The notes under the pieces: generated by a model
What the model was told of the DNA's origin: nothing
The model's database searches: none
What the model saw: only the letters and a program-made list of their open reading frames with translations
Made by a program: the position numbers and the translations under genes
NCBI RefSeq assembly: GCF_900106035.1
Contig: NZ_FNUC01000001.1
Span: 1 to 64,000, forward strand
Origin: Jiangella alba
GTDB lineage: Bacteria; Actinomycetota; Actinomycetes; Jiangellales; Jiangellaceae
Length of the DNA stretch: 64,000 bases
Reading direction: 5' to 3'
Shown: piece by piece, positions 25,348 through 35,030 of the stretch
Numbering within the stretch: position 1 is the first letter of the stretch
Layout of the letters: every line of letters begins with the position of its first letter

Positions 25348-25905
25348 TCAGACCTCGAGGAGCTCGGCTTCCTTGTGCTTGAGCAGGTCGTCGATCTGCT
25401 CGACGTAGGTCTTGGTCACCGTCTCCAGCTGCTTCTCCGCGCGCGCGACGTCGTCCTCGCCGGCCTCGCCGTCGCGGGCCAGCTTGTCGAGCGTCTCCTT
25501 GGCGTGCCGGCGCACGCTGCGGATGGACACCCGGGCGCCCTCGGCCTTCTCGCGGGCCAGCTTGATGTACTCGCGGCGCCGCTCCTCGGTGAGGGCGGGC
25601 AGCACGACACGCAAGATGTTGCCGTCGTTGGTGGGGTTGACGCCGAGGTCGGAGTCGCGGATGGCCCGCTCGATGGCCCCGAGCGAGCCCTTGTCGTAGG
25701 GCTGCACGGTGATCATGCGGGCGTCGGCCACGTGGAACGACGCGAGCTGGCTGACCGGGGTCGGCGCACCGTAGTAGTCGACCACGATCTTGTTGAACAG
25801 CGACGGATGAGCCCGGCCGGTGCGGATGGTGGCGAAATCATCCTTGCCGACGACTACGGCCTTCTCCATCTTCTCCTCGGCCTCGAGGAGGGTCTCGTCG
25901 ATCAC
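25348..25905 (-). CDS. frr: Ribosome recycling factor
   Basis: RRF, with EF-G, splits post-termination 70S ribosomes. The 185-residue product starts [17 protein letters not shown], the usual family N-terminus. Two GTG codons are adjacent; the second (25905) has GGAG at a five-base distance and fits the family start, so it was chosen. The hinge and tRNA-mimic features [10 protein letters not shown] and [14 protein letters not shown] are intact. It is followed by cdsA one base later and preceded by pyrH 64 nt away. Confidence 0.97.
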   Translation of the reverse strand: MIDETLLEAEEKMEKAVVVGKDDFATIRTGRAHPSLFNKIVVDYYGAPTPVSQLASFHVADARMITVQPYDKGSLGAIERAIRDSDLGVNPTNDGNILRVVLPALTEERRREYIKLAREKAEGARVSIRSVRRHAKETLDKLARDGEAGEDDVARAEKQLETVTKTYVEQIDDLLKHKEAELLEV

Positions 25906-25969
25906 CACTACTCCTTCGCTTGCTGTGTGGCGACGATCCTAGAGGACCGCCCGGGCGCTGCCGCCTCGT

Positions 25970-26767
25970 TCAGGCCTCGACGACCGTCTCGATGTTCGAG
26001 GCGACCAAGGTACCGATGCGCTCGCCCCGGATGGCACGCGCGATGCCGTTCGGCTCGCCGAGCCCGAACACGACGATGGGCAGCTGGTTGTCCATGCACA
26101 GGCTGAAGGCGGCCGGGTCGGCGACGTTGAGCCGCTGGCGCAGGACGTCGGCGTAGGTGATGGTGCGGTACTTGCGGGCCGACGGGTCCTTGCGGGGGTC
26201 GGCCTCGTAGACGCCGTCGACGCCGTTCTTGCCCATGAGCAGACGGTCGCAGCCGATCTCCAGCGCGCGCTGGGCCGCGACGGTGTCGGTGGTGAAGTAC
26301 GGCATGCCGGCGCCGGCGCCGAAGATGACGACGCGGCCCTTCTCGAGGTGCCGGGCGGCGCGGCGCGGGATATACGGCTCGGCGACCTGCCCCATGGTGA
26401 TGGCGGTCTGCACCCGGGTGTCGACGTCGAGGTGCTCGAGGAAGTCCTGCAGCGCCAGGCAGTTCATCACCGTGCCCAGCATGCCCATGTAGTCGCCGCG
26501 GGCGCGGTCCATGCCGTGGTGCTGCAGCTCCGCGCCGCGGAAGAAGTTGCCGCCGCCGACCACCACGGCGACCTGCACGCCGTCCTTGACGACGACCTCG
26601 GCGATCTGCCCGGCGATGCCCTTGACCACCTCGGGGTCGACGCCGACGGCGCCGCCGCCGAACACCTCGCCGGACAGCTTCAGCAGCACCCGGGTGGGCG
26701 TGGCCTCGGGGGGTGCCTCGGGCGCGGCCGAGGCCGGCACCGGTGCGGTTCCGTCTGTCTCCGTCAC
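25970..26767 (-). CDS. pyrH: UMP kinase
   Basis: PyrH phosphorylates UMP to UDP as a hexamer in pyrimidine nucleotide synthesis. The 265 residues include an N-terminal extension of about 23 Pro/Ala/Thr-rich residues before [36 protein letters not shown] and the nucleotide-binding [12 protein letters not shown] follow. GTG start with GGAGG eight bases ahead. The rpsB-tsf-pyrH-frr order is conserved widely in bacteria. Confidence 0.97.
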   Translation of the reverse strand: MTETDGTAPVPASAAPEAPPEATPTRVLLKLSGEVFGGGAVGVDPEVVKGIAGQIAEVVVKDGVQVAVVVGGGNFFRGAELQHHGMDRARGDYMGMLGTVMNCLALQDFLEHLDVDTRVQTAITMGQVAEPYIPRRAARHLEKGRVVIFGAGAGMPYFTTDTVAAQRALEIGCDRLLMGKNGVDGVYEADPRKDPSARKYRTITYADVLRQRLNVADPAAFSLCMDNQLPIVVFGLGEPNGIARAIRGERIGTLVASNIETVVEA

Positions 26768-26819
26768 GGTGCCGGCCTCCTGTGCGTCGAGATGGGCGGG
26801 TCCTGGGCTCGCCTGGCCG

Positions 26820-27644
26820 TCAGGCCTCGAGGCGGACGATCCGCTGGACGGTGACGCCGGCCTCGGCCAGCACGGCGCCGACCGACTTCTTCGACTCCTT
26901 CACCGACGGCTGGTCGACCAGCACGGTCTCCTTGAAGAAGCCGTTGACCCGGCCCTCGATGATCTTCGGCAGCGCCTGCTCGGGCTTGCCCTCTTCGCGG
27001 GCGGTGGCCTCGGCGATGCGCCGCTCGTTCTCGACGACGTCGGCGGGGACCTCGTCGCGGGTGGCGTAGGTGGCCTTCAGCGCGACGACCTGCATGGCGG
27101 CGTCGCGGGCGGCCTGCTGGGCCGCGTCGGAGCCGTCGGAGGTGTACACGACGTACGAGCCCACCTGGTACGGCAGGTCGGCGGCGCGGCGGTGCAGGTA
27201 GGTGGCGTACTCGCCCTCGACGACCGCGACGGCGCCGATCTCGATCTTCTCGCCCATGACGACGGCGGCGGCGTCGACCGCCTCGCCGACCTTGCGGCCG
27301 TCGGCCAGCGGGGCGCCCAGCAGCGCGTCGACGTCGGCCGGCTTGGCCTGAGCCGCGGCCGCGACGATGTCGGCGGCCAGCTTCTGGAAGTCTTCGTTCT
27401 TCGCGACGAAGTCGGTCTCACAGGCCAGCACGATCATGGCCGGGCCCTCGGCGGCGACCAGGCCGTTGGCCGTGGTGCGCTCGGCGGCGCGCTTGGCGGC
27501 CTTGGCGGCGCCCTTGATGCGCAGCGCCTCGATGGCCTGGTCGAAGTCGCCATCGGCCGCTTCGAGCGCCTTCTTGGCGTCCATCATGCCCGCACCGGTG
27601 GCATCGCGCAGCCGCTTGACGTCGGCCGCAGTGACGTTCGGCAT
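26820..27644 (-). CDS. tsf: Elongation factor Ts
   Basis: EF-Ts is the guanine nucleotide exchange factor for EF-Tu. The 274-residue product has the N-terminal UBA-like region [20 protein letters not shown] and the EF-Tu-contacting [12 protein letters not shown]. The core includes [11 protein letters not shown] and LVDQPSVK. The ATG at 27644 has AGAGAAG at good distance and was preferred to the GTG two codons upstream. Expression is likely linked to rpsB, modulated by the hairpin between them. Confidence 0.97.
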   Translation of the reverse strand: MPNVTAADVKRLRDATGAGMMDAKKALEAADGDFDQAIEALRIKGAAKAAKRAAERTTANGLVAAEGPAMIVLACETDFVAKNEDFQKLAADIVAAAAQAKPADVDALLGAPLADGRKVGEAVDAAAVVMGEKIEIGAVAVVEGEYATYLHRRAADLPYQVGSYVVYTSDGSDAAQQAARDAAMQVVALKATYATRDEVPADVVENERRIAEATAREEGKPEQALPKIIEGRVNGFFKETVLVDQPSVKESKKSVGAVLAEAGVTVQRIVRLEA

Positions 27645-27688
27645 CCTCACACTTCTCTCTGAATCAGTTCGCTGGTGTGGTCTGGTGA

Positions 27689-27716
27689 CGGCCCGGGCGG
27701 GCGTCCGCCCGGGCCG
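27689..27716 (-). terminator. rpsB-tsf intergenic hairpin
   Basis: Perfect 12-bp arms CGGCCCGGGCGG and complement enclose the loop GCGT between the rpsB stop and the tsf start. With no U-tract it may act as a partial terminator or mRNA stabiliser setting the S2:EF-Ts ratio. Confidence 0.65.
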
Positions 27717-27725
27717 CGGTGATCG

Positions 27726-28730
27726 TCAGGCCTGCTGCGTGGCCGGCTCGTCGGCCTGGACCTCGGCAGCCGCGTCAGCGACCGGCTCGGCGGCCGGCTC
27801 GTCGGCGGCCGGCGCCTCGGCCGCGGGGGCCTCGACAGCGGGGGCCTCGGCAGCGGGCGCCTCGGCAGCGGGCGCCTCAGCCGCGGGGGCCTCGGCGGCC
27901 GCGTCGGCCTCGGGAGCCGGAGCCGCCTCGGCGGCCGGCGCCTCGGCGACGGGCTGCGACTGGAGCAGCTCCTTCTCCCACTCGGCCAGCGGCTCGTCGG
28001 ACGCCAGCTCGGCGCCGTCGGCCGCCTCGCCCCGCTGACCCGAGCGGCCCAGCAGGCCGTCGGCGACGGAGTCGGCGACGACGCGGGTCAGCAGGCTGAC
28101 CGCGCGGATGGCGTCGTCGTTGCCCGGGATCGGGAAGTCGACCTCGTCGGGGTCGCAGTTGGTGTCGAGGATGGCCACGATCGGGATGCCGAGCTTGCGC
28201 GCCTCGTCGACGGCCAGGTGCTCCTTCTTGGTGTCGACGATCCACACCGCGCTGGGCACCTTGGCCATGTTGCGCACGCCGCCCAGGGTGCGCTCGAGCT
28301 TGTCCTTCTCACGCTTGCGCATGAGAAGCTCCTTCTTCGTCAGACCCGAGCCGGCGACGTCGTCGAAGTCGAGCTCCTCGAGCTCCTTGAGCCGCTGCAG
28401 CCGCTTGTTGACGGTCTGGAAGTTGGTCAGCATGCCGCCCAGCCACCGCTCGGTGACGTAGGGCATGTTGACGCGGGTGGCCTGCTCGCGCACGGCCTCC
28501 TGGGCCTGCTTCTTCGTGCCGACGAAGAGCACCGTGCCGCCGTGGGCGACGGTCTCCTTGACGAACTCGTAGGCGCGGTCGATGTAGGACAGCGACTGCT
28601 GCAGGTCGATGATGTAGATGCCGTTGCGCTCGGTGAAGATGAACCGCTTCATCTTCGGGTTCCAACGGCGGGTCTGGTGCCCGAAGTGCACGCCGCTCTC
28701 GAGCAGCTGACGCATGGTGACGACGGCCAT
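27726..28730 (-). CDS. rpsB: 30S ribosomal protein S2 with long acidic Ala/Pro/Glu tail
   Basis: S2 binds the 30S head-body junction and is needed for S1/mRNA docking. The N-terminal 250 residues are a normal S2 ([44 protein letters not shown]). The protein continues to 334 residues with about 80 residues of near-perfect AEAPA reiterations mixed with Glu/Asp. Such extensions occur in some actinobacterial S2 proteins and are presumably disordered. Start ATG with GGACGAGG close by. Confidence 0.97.
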   Translation of the reverse strand: MAVVTMRQLLESGVHFGHQTRRWNPKMKRFIFTERNGIYIIDLQQSLSYIDRAYEFVKETVAHGGTVLFVGTKKQAQEAVREQATRVNMPYVTERWLGGMLTNFQTVNKRLQRLKELEELDFDDVAGSGLTKKELLMRKREKDKLERTLGGVRNMAKVPSAVWIVDTKKEHLAVDEARKLGIPIVAILDTNCDPDEVDFPIPGNDDAIRAVSLLTRVVADSVADGLLGRSGQRGEAADGAELASDEPLAEWEKELLQSQPVAEAPAAEAAPAPEADAAAEAPAAEAPAAEAPAAEAPAVEAPAAEAPAADEPAAEPVADAAAEVQADEPATQQA

Positions 28731-29140
28731 GGCCTCGTCCCCTCCTCTCGCACCGGTCGCTTGCGCCCGATGCGTCGTTCCGGTTCATCGCGACGGTGGT
28801 CGGCCGCCGCGCCTGGTGCCCACCGGCCTACCGCCACCCGCCGTCCGCTTCGTGATGCGCGGACGTCAGGACCGACGACGAAGACCGTGCTCAGGGCACG
28901 CGAATTTGACCCAGGGAAACTGGGCCGTTCACAAGTGTACGGGACGGCGGCACCGGACCTCCAATGACCGGGGCGAACTCGCCCGCCGCCCGACTTGTGC
29001 CCGGAATGAGCGGCATAACGGCCCTCACGCTCGCCTCACGCCTCGCCTCCGCGCTTATGCCCGGCTTCTCGTGCATAACGCGACCGACCTTGGTAGAGTG
29101 GCGTCCTGAGCACCGCTGAGCTCGGAATGCGAGGCATATC
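28731..29140 (+). promoter_or_regulatory. rpsB/hipBA divergent gap with paired operator-like sites
   Basis: No gene is seen in this 410-nt gap. Two 25-nt related sites, at 28996-29020 and 29056-29080, start exactly 60 nt apart. Each has the form TtaTGC-CCGG-N8-GCATAACG: the second is a clear dyad TTATGC-N12-GCATAA, the first TTGTGC-N12-GCATAA. TAGAGT at 29094-29099 could be a hipB -10. HipB-type repressors bind spaced dyads of this kind, so these are likely autoregulatory sites. The rpsB promoter must lie in the left half, but no clear match was found. Confidence 0.6.
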
Positions 29141-29404
29141 ATGCCGACCCCACGTCGCCGTGAGTCCGATCGCGCCGCCGCCGCATCGTCCGTGGCCAGG
29201 GAGATCTACGAACGCCGCCTCGCCCTCGGCCTCACCCAGCAGGAGGTCGCCGACCTCGCCGGCCTCGCCCGATCCAGCCTGCAGTCGCTCGAGTCCGGCC
29301 GCGCGTCGAGCCGGCTCGGCTCGCTGCTCGCGGTGGCCGACGTCCTGGGCTGCACGATCGCCCTCATCCCCCGGTCCGAGACCATGGGTGGGCACGCGCT
29401 GTGA
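29141..29404 (+). CDS. hipB: HipB-like antitoxin / XRE repressor
   Basis: This 87-residue DNA-binding antitoxin has a helix-turn-helix in LTQQEVADLAGLARSSLQSL (about residues 32-51). The pattern is that of Cro/C1 HTH proteins paired with HipA kinases. GAGG sits about seven bases before the ATG. The stop overlaps the GTG of hipA (GTGA), the usual tight coupling of the pair. It should repress its own promoter through the repeated sites upstream and hold HipA inactive. Confidence 0.9.
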   Translation: MPTPRRRESDRAAAASSVAREIYERRLALGLTQQEVADLAGLARSSLQSLESGRASSRLGSLLAVADVLGCTIALIPRSETMGGHAL

Positions 29405-30642
29405 GGCCCACCGATCTCAGGTCCGTCGACGACGCCGTCGTCTACAAGGGCGGCCGGCAGGCGGGCACCCTGCGCCGCGACGGCACCGACGTCGTGTTCG
29501 GCTACCTCGACGACTACCTCGCCGACACCTCGGCCCCGCAGCTCGCGTGGACCATCCCCAAGGCCGCCACCGAGGTCCGTTCCAGCGCCGAGAGCGTCCC
29601 GCCGTTCTTCGCCGGGCTGCTGCCCGAGGGCGTGCGGCTCCGCGCGGTCGTCACGGGCACCCGCACCTCCGAGGACGATCATCTGACGCTCCTTCTCGCG
29701 GTGGGCGCCGACGCCGTGGGCGACGTCAGCGTCGTTCCGCCGGGCACGCCGTTCGGCGACTCCGCACCCGCGCTCGACCTGGACGCCGCCGGGGTGGCCG
29801 ATCTGCGCGAGGTGTTCGACCGCATCGTCGGCGCCGACTCGCTCTCCTATGACCAAGCCGCCATCCCGGGCGTCCAGCCCAAGGTGTCGGCCGCGATGAT
29901 CTCCTCCCCGCTGTGGACCACGAGCGGCCCGGCGATCCTCAAGCTCACCCCGGACCGCGACTACCCCAGGCTGGTCGAGAACGAGGACTTCTTCCTCCGC
30001 ATGGCCCGCGCCTGCGAGCTGACGACCCCCGCGCATCGGCTGATCCACGACCGTCACGGCCGCTCCGGACTCGTGGTCCTCCGCTTCGACCGCGCGCTCG
30101 ACGGCGGGACGGAACGGCGGCTCGCGCAGGAGGACGCGTGTCAGGTCATGGGGGTGTATCCGGCGAGCAAGTACCGGCTGCGCACCCAGGACGTCATCGC
30201 CGCCCTGGCCGGCCGGTGCGAGTCGGGCGGCGGTTCCCGGCAGGCCGCCACGGTCCGGCTCCTCCAGCTCGTCGCGTTCTCGTACCTCATCGGCAACGGC
30301 GACCTGCACGGCAAGAACTTCTCCATCCATCGCCCGCTCGACGGCCCGTGGGAGCCGACACCGGTCTACGACCTCGTGTCGACGCAGCCGTACCTGAGCT
30401 GGCGCGACCCGATGGCGCTCGACCTGTACGGCCGGGCCAACCGCCTGAACCACCGTCACCTCGTCGACGCCGGAGAGCGACTCGGCGTCACCGCGCGGGC
30501 GGTCTCTCGCATGCTCGCCCGGCTGACGGCCCGGGCGGCGGGCTGGCCCGTCCGGGTCGGCGAGATCGGCCTGGAGCCACGCGCCACGGAACTCCTGCAC
30601 GACACCATCGTGCGAAGGATCGGCGAACTGACACCCGGCTGA
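29401..30642 (+). CDS. hipA: HipA-family serine/threonine kinase toxin
   Basis: HipA toxins phosphorylate glutamyl-tRNA synthetase or related targets and induce dormancy. The 413 residues have the HipA order. The N-subdomain contains FFAGLLPEG. The phosphate-binding loop AIPGVQPKVSA, RFDR, QEDACQVMG, the catalytic NGDLHGKN and the metal-binding VYDLVST follow. In E. coli HipA the loop reads SIAGAQEK and its Ser150 is autophosphorylated; here that position is Ala. Catalytic Asp, Asn and Lys are present, so the kinase may be active but not self-silenced the same way. GTG start overlaps hipB. Confidence 0.92.
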   Translation: MRPTDLRSVDDAVVYKGGRQAGTLRRDGTDVVFGYLDDYLADTSAPQLAWTIPKAATEVRSSAESVPPFFAGLLPEGVRLRAVVTGTRTSEDDHLTLLLAVGADAVGDVSVVPPGTPFGDSAPALDLDAAGVADLREVFDRIVGADSLSYDQAAIPGVQPKVSAAMISSPLWTTSGPAILKLTPDRDYPRLVENEDFFLRMARACELTTPAHRLIHDRHGRSGLVVLRFDRALDGGTERRLAQEDACQVMGVYPASKYRLRTQDVIAALAGRCESGGGSRQAATVRLLQLVAFSYLIGNGDLHGKNFSIHRPLDGPWEPTPVYDLVSTQPYLSWRDPMALDLYGRANRLNHRHLVDAGERLGVTARAVSRMLARLTARAAGWPVRVGEIGLEPRATELLHDTIVRRIGELTPG

Positions 30643-30691
30643 CCGCCCGCCGTTCACCGCGGGTTCACGGGCGTGCGGTTGGCTGCCGGAC

Positions 30692-31279
30692 GTGCTGCCC
30701 GCCCATCCGTTCGGCCCACCGCTGGTCGCCACCCTCAGCGCCGACGGCGACCAGGTCACGTTGCAGTGGGTCGCCGCCGAGGACGACTGGGTGTCGCTGG
30801 GTGAGCACGTCGGCGCGTTCGACGTGCCCGGCGCCGACGCGCTGACCGGGGCCGAGCTGCTGGCCCGCTCCCCCGGCGTCACCGACTACCTGCTCGAGCA
30901 CCTGACGGTCGCGCAGGACGGCGCCGCCTGTGCGGGCCGCGTCGACGCCGTCGACCCGCTGGGCGAGGGCGCGCGGCTGGTGTTCGACTGCGCCGCACCG
31001 GTCGCCGACGTGGAGCTGACGGTGTCGGCGCTGACCGACCTCAACGAGAGCTACCGGACCGTCGTCTCCACCGAGGGGTCGGACGCGCAGACGCTGTTCA
31101 CCGCCGACGAGCCGACGCGGCCGTGGGACTTCGCCGCCGGTGACGGCACCTCCTCGGCGCTGCCGTTGCTGGTCGCGGCCGGGCTGTTGCTGCTGGTCGG
31201 CGCCGTCGCCGGGGTGTTCTGGTGGCGACGGACGGCCGCGAAGGCGCCGCAGCCGGCGCCGGCCGTCACCGGTCCGTGA
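30692..31279 (+). CDS. Membrane-anchored extracytoplasmic protein lacking a visible signal peptide
   Basis: I recognise no firm family. The 195-residue product starts [20 protein letters not shown], and AHPFGPP resembles the mature N-terminus, just after a signal-peptidase site, of secreted HupE/UreJ-associated proteins. Yet no hydrophobic signal precedes it, and the open frame upstream reads only polar residues back to hipA. A two-cysteine beta-rich domain is followed by one transmembrane helix near 152-175 ([18 protein letters not shown]) and a basic tail. The signal peptide may have been lost. The end overlaps the convergent ATPase gene by 14 nt. Confidence 0.65.
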   Translation: MLPAHPFGPPLVATLSADGDQVTLQWVAAEDDWVSLGEHVGAFDVPGADALTGAELLARSPGVTDYLLEHLTVAQDGAACAGRVDAVDPLGEGARLVFDCAAPVADVELTVSALTDLNESYRTVVSTEGSDAQTLFTADEPTRPWDFAAGDGTSSALPLLVAAGLLLLVGAVAGVFWWRRTAAKAPQPAPAVTGP

Positions 31280-32222
31280 CGCCGTGCAGGTGGCAGGCCG
31301 CGGCCTGCTCCGGCCCGGTCGGCTGCAGGACGGGGTCGTGCTCCGGGCACGGCTCGAACGCCTTCGGGCAGCGGGTCCGGAACCGGCAGCCCGACGGCGG
31401 GTCGGCCGGGCTGGGCACGTCGCCGCGCAGCACGATGCGCTGCCGCGTCCGCTCGCGACCGGGCTCCGGCACCGGGACCGCCGACACCAGCGCCTCCGTG
31501 TACGGGTGCGCGGGCGCGGACGACACCGAGGCCCCGGCGCCGAGCTCGACCACGCGGCCCAGGTACATGACGGCGACGCGGTCGGCCACCTGCCGCACGG
31601 CCGCGAGGTCGTGCGAGACGAACAGGTAGGTCAGCCCGAACTCGCGCTGCAGCCGCACCAGCAGGTTCACCACCTGCGCCTGCACGGACACGTCGAGCGA
31701 GGCGATCGGCTCGTCGCACACGACGAACTCCGGCTCGCCGGCCAGCGCCCGGGCGATGCCGACCCGCTGCCGCTGGCCGCCGGAGAACTCGTGCGGGTAG
31801 CGGCTGCCGTGGTCCGGGTTCAGCCCGACGACCTCCATCAGCTCGCCGACGCGGGCCCGCCGCGCGGCCCGTCCCCGATGCAGCTGGTGGATGGCCAGCG
31901 GCTCGCCGATCGACTCGGCGACGGTGCGCCGGGGGTCCAGCGACGCGTACGGGTCCTGGAAGATCATCGCGGTGCGCCGGCGCAGCGCCCGCAGCTCGCG
32001 CCGTCCGGCCGCCGTCACGTCCAGGCCGTCGAACTCCACCGTCCCGTCAGACGGCTCGACCAGCCGCAGCAGGGCGTTGCCCAGCGTCGACTTGCCGCAG
32101 CCGGACTCGCCCACCAGCCCCAGCGTCTCGCCGCGCCGGACCTCGAGGTCGACGCCGTCGACGGCGCGCACCGGGCCGAAGTGCACCCGCAGGTCACTGG
32201 CCCGCACCAGCACGTCGCTCAT
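31266..32222 (-). CDS. Second peptide ABC transporter ATPase (DppF/OppF-like)
   Basis: This 318-residue ATPase has Walker [21 protein letters not shown] as the Q-loop, signature FSGGQRQR, Walker [13 protein letters not shown] and H-loop SHDLAAVR. The C-terminal [18 protein letters not shown] is the oligopeptide-family cysteine motif. It is the last gene of the second importer operon (36604 down to 31266) and overlaps the upstream ATPase gene by four bases (ATGA). Its 3' end runs into the convergent orphan gene. Confidence 0.95.
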   Translation of the reverse strand: MSDVLVRASDLRVHFGPVRAVDGVDLEVRRGETLGLVGESGCGKSTLGNALLRLVEPSDGTVEFDGLDVTAAGRRELRALRRRTAMIFQDPYASLDPRRTVAESIGEPLAIHQLHRGRAARRARVGELMEVVGLNPDHGSRYPHEFSGGQRQRVGIARALAGEPEFVVCDEPIASLDVSVQAQVVNLLVRLQREFGLTYLFVSHDLAAVRQVADRVAVMYLGRVVELGAGASVSSAPAHPYTEALVSAVPVPEPGRERTRQRIVLRGDVPSPADPPSGCRFRTRCPKAFEPCPEHDPVLQPTGPEQAAACHLHGVTDR

Positions 32223-33220
32223 CGCGCCACCTCCGCCGTGTAGAACGTGGCCGCACGGTGCTCGGCGGTGCTGCCGGGCACCGGCGCCAGCGGCGGCGGC
32301 TCGGTCGCGCACCGGGCGTCGGCGCGGACCGGGCAGCGCGGGTGGAAGGCGCAGCCCGGCGGCAGGGCGACCGGGTCGGGCGGCAGTCCGGGCATCGTCA
32401 CCAGCTCGTCCCGCTCGCGCGCCGGACGCGGGTCGTCCACCACCGGCAGCGCGCCGAGCAGCCCGCGCGTGTACGGGTGCGCGGGCCGGCCGAACAGCTC
32501 GTCGACGGCGCCCTCCTCGACGCAGCGGCCGGCGTACATGACGACGACGTGGTCGGCGATGCCGGCGACGACGCCGAGGTCGTGGGTGATCCAGACGACG
32601 CCCATGCCGTGCTCGTCCTGCAGCCGCTCGATCAGCTCCAGGATCTGCGCCTGGACGGTGACGTCGAGCGCCGTCGTGGCCTCGTCGGCGATCAGCACCT
32701 TCGGGTTGCCGGCCAGCGCGATCGCGATCATCACCCGCTGGCGCATGCCGCCGGAGAGCTGGTGCGGGAACGCGCGCAGCCGGGCGGACGCGTCGGGGAT
32801 GCCGACCTCGGTGAGCAGCTCCGCGGCGCGCGAGCGGACGCCGTCGTCGGAGACCTTCTCGTGCGCCCGCAGCGCCTCGCCGATCTGCCGCTCGAGCGTC
32901 AGCACCGGGTTCAGCGAGGTCATCGGGTCCTGGAAGACGACGCCGATGCCGGCGCCGCGGACCTTGCGCAGCTCCTCCTCGGAGCGGCCGATCAGCTCGT
33001 CGCCGTCGAAGATCGCGCTGCCGCGTACGTCGGCGGTGCCGGGCAGCAGGCCGAGCAGCGCCAGCGAGCTGACGCTCTTGCCCGACCCCGACTCCCCGAC
33101 GACGGCGAGCGTGCGGCCCGGGTGCAGCTCGAACGAGAGGCCGTTGACGACGCGGGCCGGGCCGCGGCGGGTGCGGAACGCGACGTGCAGGTCGTCGACG
33201 GCGAGCAGCGGGGTCGTCAT
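32219..33220 (-). CDS. Second peptide ABC transporter ATPase (DppD/OppD-like)
   Basis: This 333-residue ATPase has Walker A GESGSGKS and Q-loop [10 protein letters not shown], with signature LSGGMRQR. Walker B is [11 protein letters not shown] (Ala where Pro is usual, a common OppD variant) and the H-loop is THDLGVV. The C-terminal motif [19 protein letters not shown] is present. ATG start overlaps the permease stop by four bases. With the next gene it forms the heterodimeric motor of the importer. Confidence 0.95.
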   Translation of the reverse strand: MTTPLLAVDDLHVAFRTRRGPARVVNGLSFELHPGRTLAVVGESGSGKSVSSLALLGLLPGTADVRGSAIFDGDELIGRSEEELRKVRGAGIGVVFQDPMTSLNPVLTLERQIGEALRAHEKVSDDGVRSRAAELLTEVGIPDASARLRAFPHQLSGGMRQRVMIAIALAGNPKVLIADEATTALDVTVQAQILELIERLQDEHGMGVVWITHDLGVVAGIADHVVVMYAGRCVEEGAVDELFGRPAHPYTRGLLGALPVVDDPRPARERDELVTMPGLPPDPVALPPGCAFHPRCPVRADARCATEPPPLAPVPGSTAEHRAATFYTAEVAR

Positions 33221-34080
33221 GCGCTCACCCCCGTGCCTGCCATGGCCTGACGTTGCCGCGGGTCCAGCACGTCGCGCAGCGCGTCGCCCAGCACGTTGAA
33301 CGCGAGCACCGTCACGAAGATCGCCAGGCCCGGGAAGACCGCCATCCACCAGGCCTGTTCCACGAAACCGCGGCCCTCGGCCAGCATGCGGCCCCACGAC
33401 GGGTCCGGCGGCTGGGTGCCGAGGCCGACGAAGCTCAGCGCCGCCTCGGAGAGGATCGCGAACGCCAGGCTGATCGACGTCTGGACGATGATCGGCGCCG
33501 TCACGTTCGGCAACACGTGCCGGCCGATGATGCGCAGGTCGCCGGCGCCGGCCGAGCGGGCCGCCTTCACGTAGACCTCCTCGCGGACGCTGAGCACGCT
33601 GGCCCGGGTGATGCGGGCGAAGATCGGGGTGTAGACGATGCCGATGGCGATCATCGCGTTCGTCGAGCCGGGCCCGAGAATCGCCAGCACCGCGATCGCC
33701 ATCAGCATCGCCGGGAACGCGAACAGCACGTCCGACAGCCGCATCAGCACGTCGTCGACCCAGCGGCCGTAGTAACCGGCCAGCAGGCCGATCAGCACGC
33801 CCGCGACCAGCGAGATCCCGACGGCGACGGCGCCGACGCGCAGCGACACCTCAGCGCCCAGGATCACCCGCGACAGCACGTCGCGGCCCAGCTCGTCGGT
33901 GCCGAACCAATGGTCGCCGCTGGGGCCCTGCAGCCGGTTGCTGACGTCGGTCGCGGTGGCGCTGTACGGGGCCAGCTGCTCGCCGAGGAACGCCGTCACG
34001 ATCAGGACGACCAGCACCGCGGCCGCCACGATCGCCGTCGGGCCGCGGAACAGCAGCTTGAGCGTCTCGGCGGCTCTCAT
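33217..34080 (-). CDS. Second peptide ABC transporter permease (DppC-like)
   Basis: This 287-residue six-helix membrane subunit carries the DppC landmarks [15 protein letters not shown] in the first periplasmic loop and the EAA loop [19 protein letters not shown]. The C-terminus [16 protein letters not shown] matches the family. Both ends overlap neighbours by four bases (ATGA), showing strict coupling within the operon. Confidence 0.95.
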   Translation of the reverse strand: MRAAETLKLLFRGPTAIVAAAVLVVLIVTAFLGEQLAPYSATATDVSNRLQGPSGDHWFGTDELGRDVLSRVILGAEVSLRVGAVAVGISLVAGVLIGLLAGYYGRWVDDVLMRLSDVLFAFPAMLMAIAVLAILGPGSTNAMIAIGIVYTPIFARITRASVLSVREEVYVKAARSAGAGDLRIIGRHVLPNVTAPIIVQTSISLAFAILSEAALSFVGLGTQPPDPSWGRMLAEGRGFVEQAWWMAVFPGLAIFVTVLAFNVLGDALRDVLDPRQRQAMAGTGVSA

Positions 34081-35030
34081 CGCGCGCTCCTGTACGTGAT
34101 GCGCGGGTCCAGCCGTGCGTATGCGAGGTCCACGACCAGGTTGACCAGCAGGAAGATGACGGCGAACAGCAGGACCGTGCCCTGCAGCACCGGGTAGTCG
34201 CGCGACTCGACCGCCTGGAAGGCCAGTTGCCCGAGCCCCGGCCAGGCGAACACGTACTCCACCACGACGACGCCGGACAGCAGGTACGCGAGCTGCACGC
34301 CGCCCACCGTCACCAGCGGGACCAGCGCGTTGCGCAGCACGTGCCACGTCAGCACGTCGCGGGCGCGCATGCCCTTCGCCCGGGCGGTCCGCACGTGGTC
34401 CTGGCCGAGCGACTCCAGGACCGACGAGCGGACGAACCGGGTGAGGATGGCGCCGCTGGACACGCCCGCCGCGATGGCCGGCAGGATCAGGTGCCGCGCC
34501 CACTCGACCGGGTCCTCGGTCAGCGGGACGTAGCCGGCCGACGGCAGCCAGCCCAGCGTCCCGGCGAAGACCAGGATGAGCAGGATGCCGAGCCAGAAGT
34601 CCGGCACGCTCAGCCCGGCCTGGCTGGACAGGCTGGCGAACCAGTCGACCGGCTTGCGCGGGTTGAGCGCCGAGAGCGTGCCGAGCGGGATCGCGATCAG
34701 CAGCGCCACGATGATCGCCGCGACGGCGAGGCTCAGCGTCGCCGGCAGGCGCTCCAGGATCAGCGACAGCACCGTCTCGCCGGTGCGGAAGCTGACCCCG
34801 AAGTCGCCGACGGCCGCGTTGCCGATCCACGTCACGAACTGCAGGGGCACCGGGTCGTCCAGGCCCGCACGCTCGCGCAGCGCCTCGTACGTCGCCGGGT
34901 CGGCCTGCTGGCCGAGCGCGGCGCGGATCGGGTCGCCCGGCACCAGCTGCATGATCGCGAAGACCAGCACGCTGACGCCGAGCAGCACCGCGACCGACTG
35001 AGCCAGCCGCCGCAGCGCGTACCTCGTCAC
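34077..35030 (-). CDS. Second peptide ABC transporter permease (DppB-like)
   Basis: This 317-residue membrane subunit starts at a GTG overlapping the binding-protein stop. LVPGDPIRAALG follows the first helix, and the EAA loop QDHVRTARAKGMRARDVLTW contacts the ATPase. The terminal [13 protein letters not shown] is normal for the family. The longer open frame upstream lies inside the binding-protein gene and was rejected. Confidence 0.95.
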   Translation of the reverse strand: MTRYALRRLAQSVAVLLGVSVLVFAIMQLVPGDPIRAALGQQADPATYEALRERAGLDDPVPLQFVTWIGNAAVGDFGVSFRTGETVLSLILERLPATLSLAVAAIIVALLIAIPLGTLSALNPRKPVDWFASLSSQAGLSVPDFWLGILLILVFAGTLGWLPSAGYVPLTEDPVEWARHLILPAIAAGVSSGAILTRFVRSSVLESLGQDHVRTARAKGMRARDVLTWHVLRNALVPLVTVGGVQLAYLLSGVVVVEYVFAWPGLGQLAFQAVESRDYPVLQGTVLLFAVIFLLVNLVVDLAYARLDPRITYRSAR

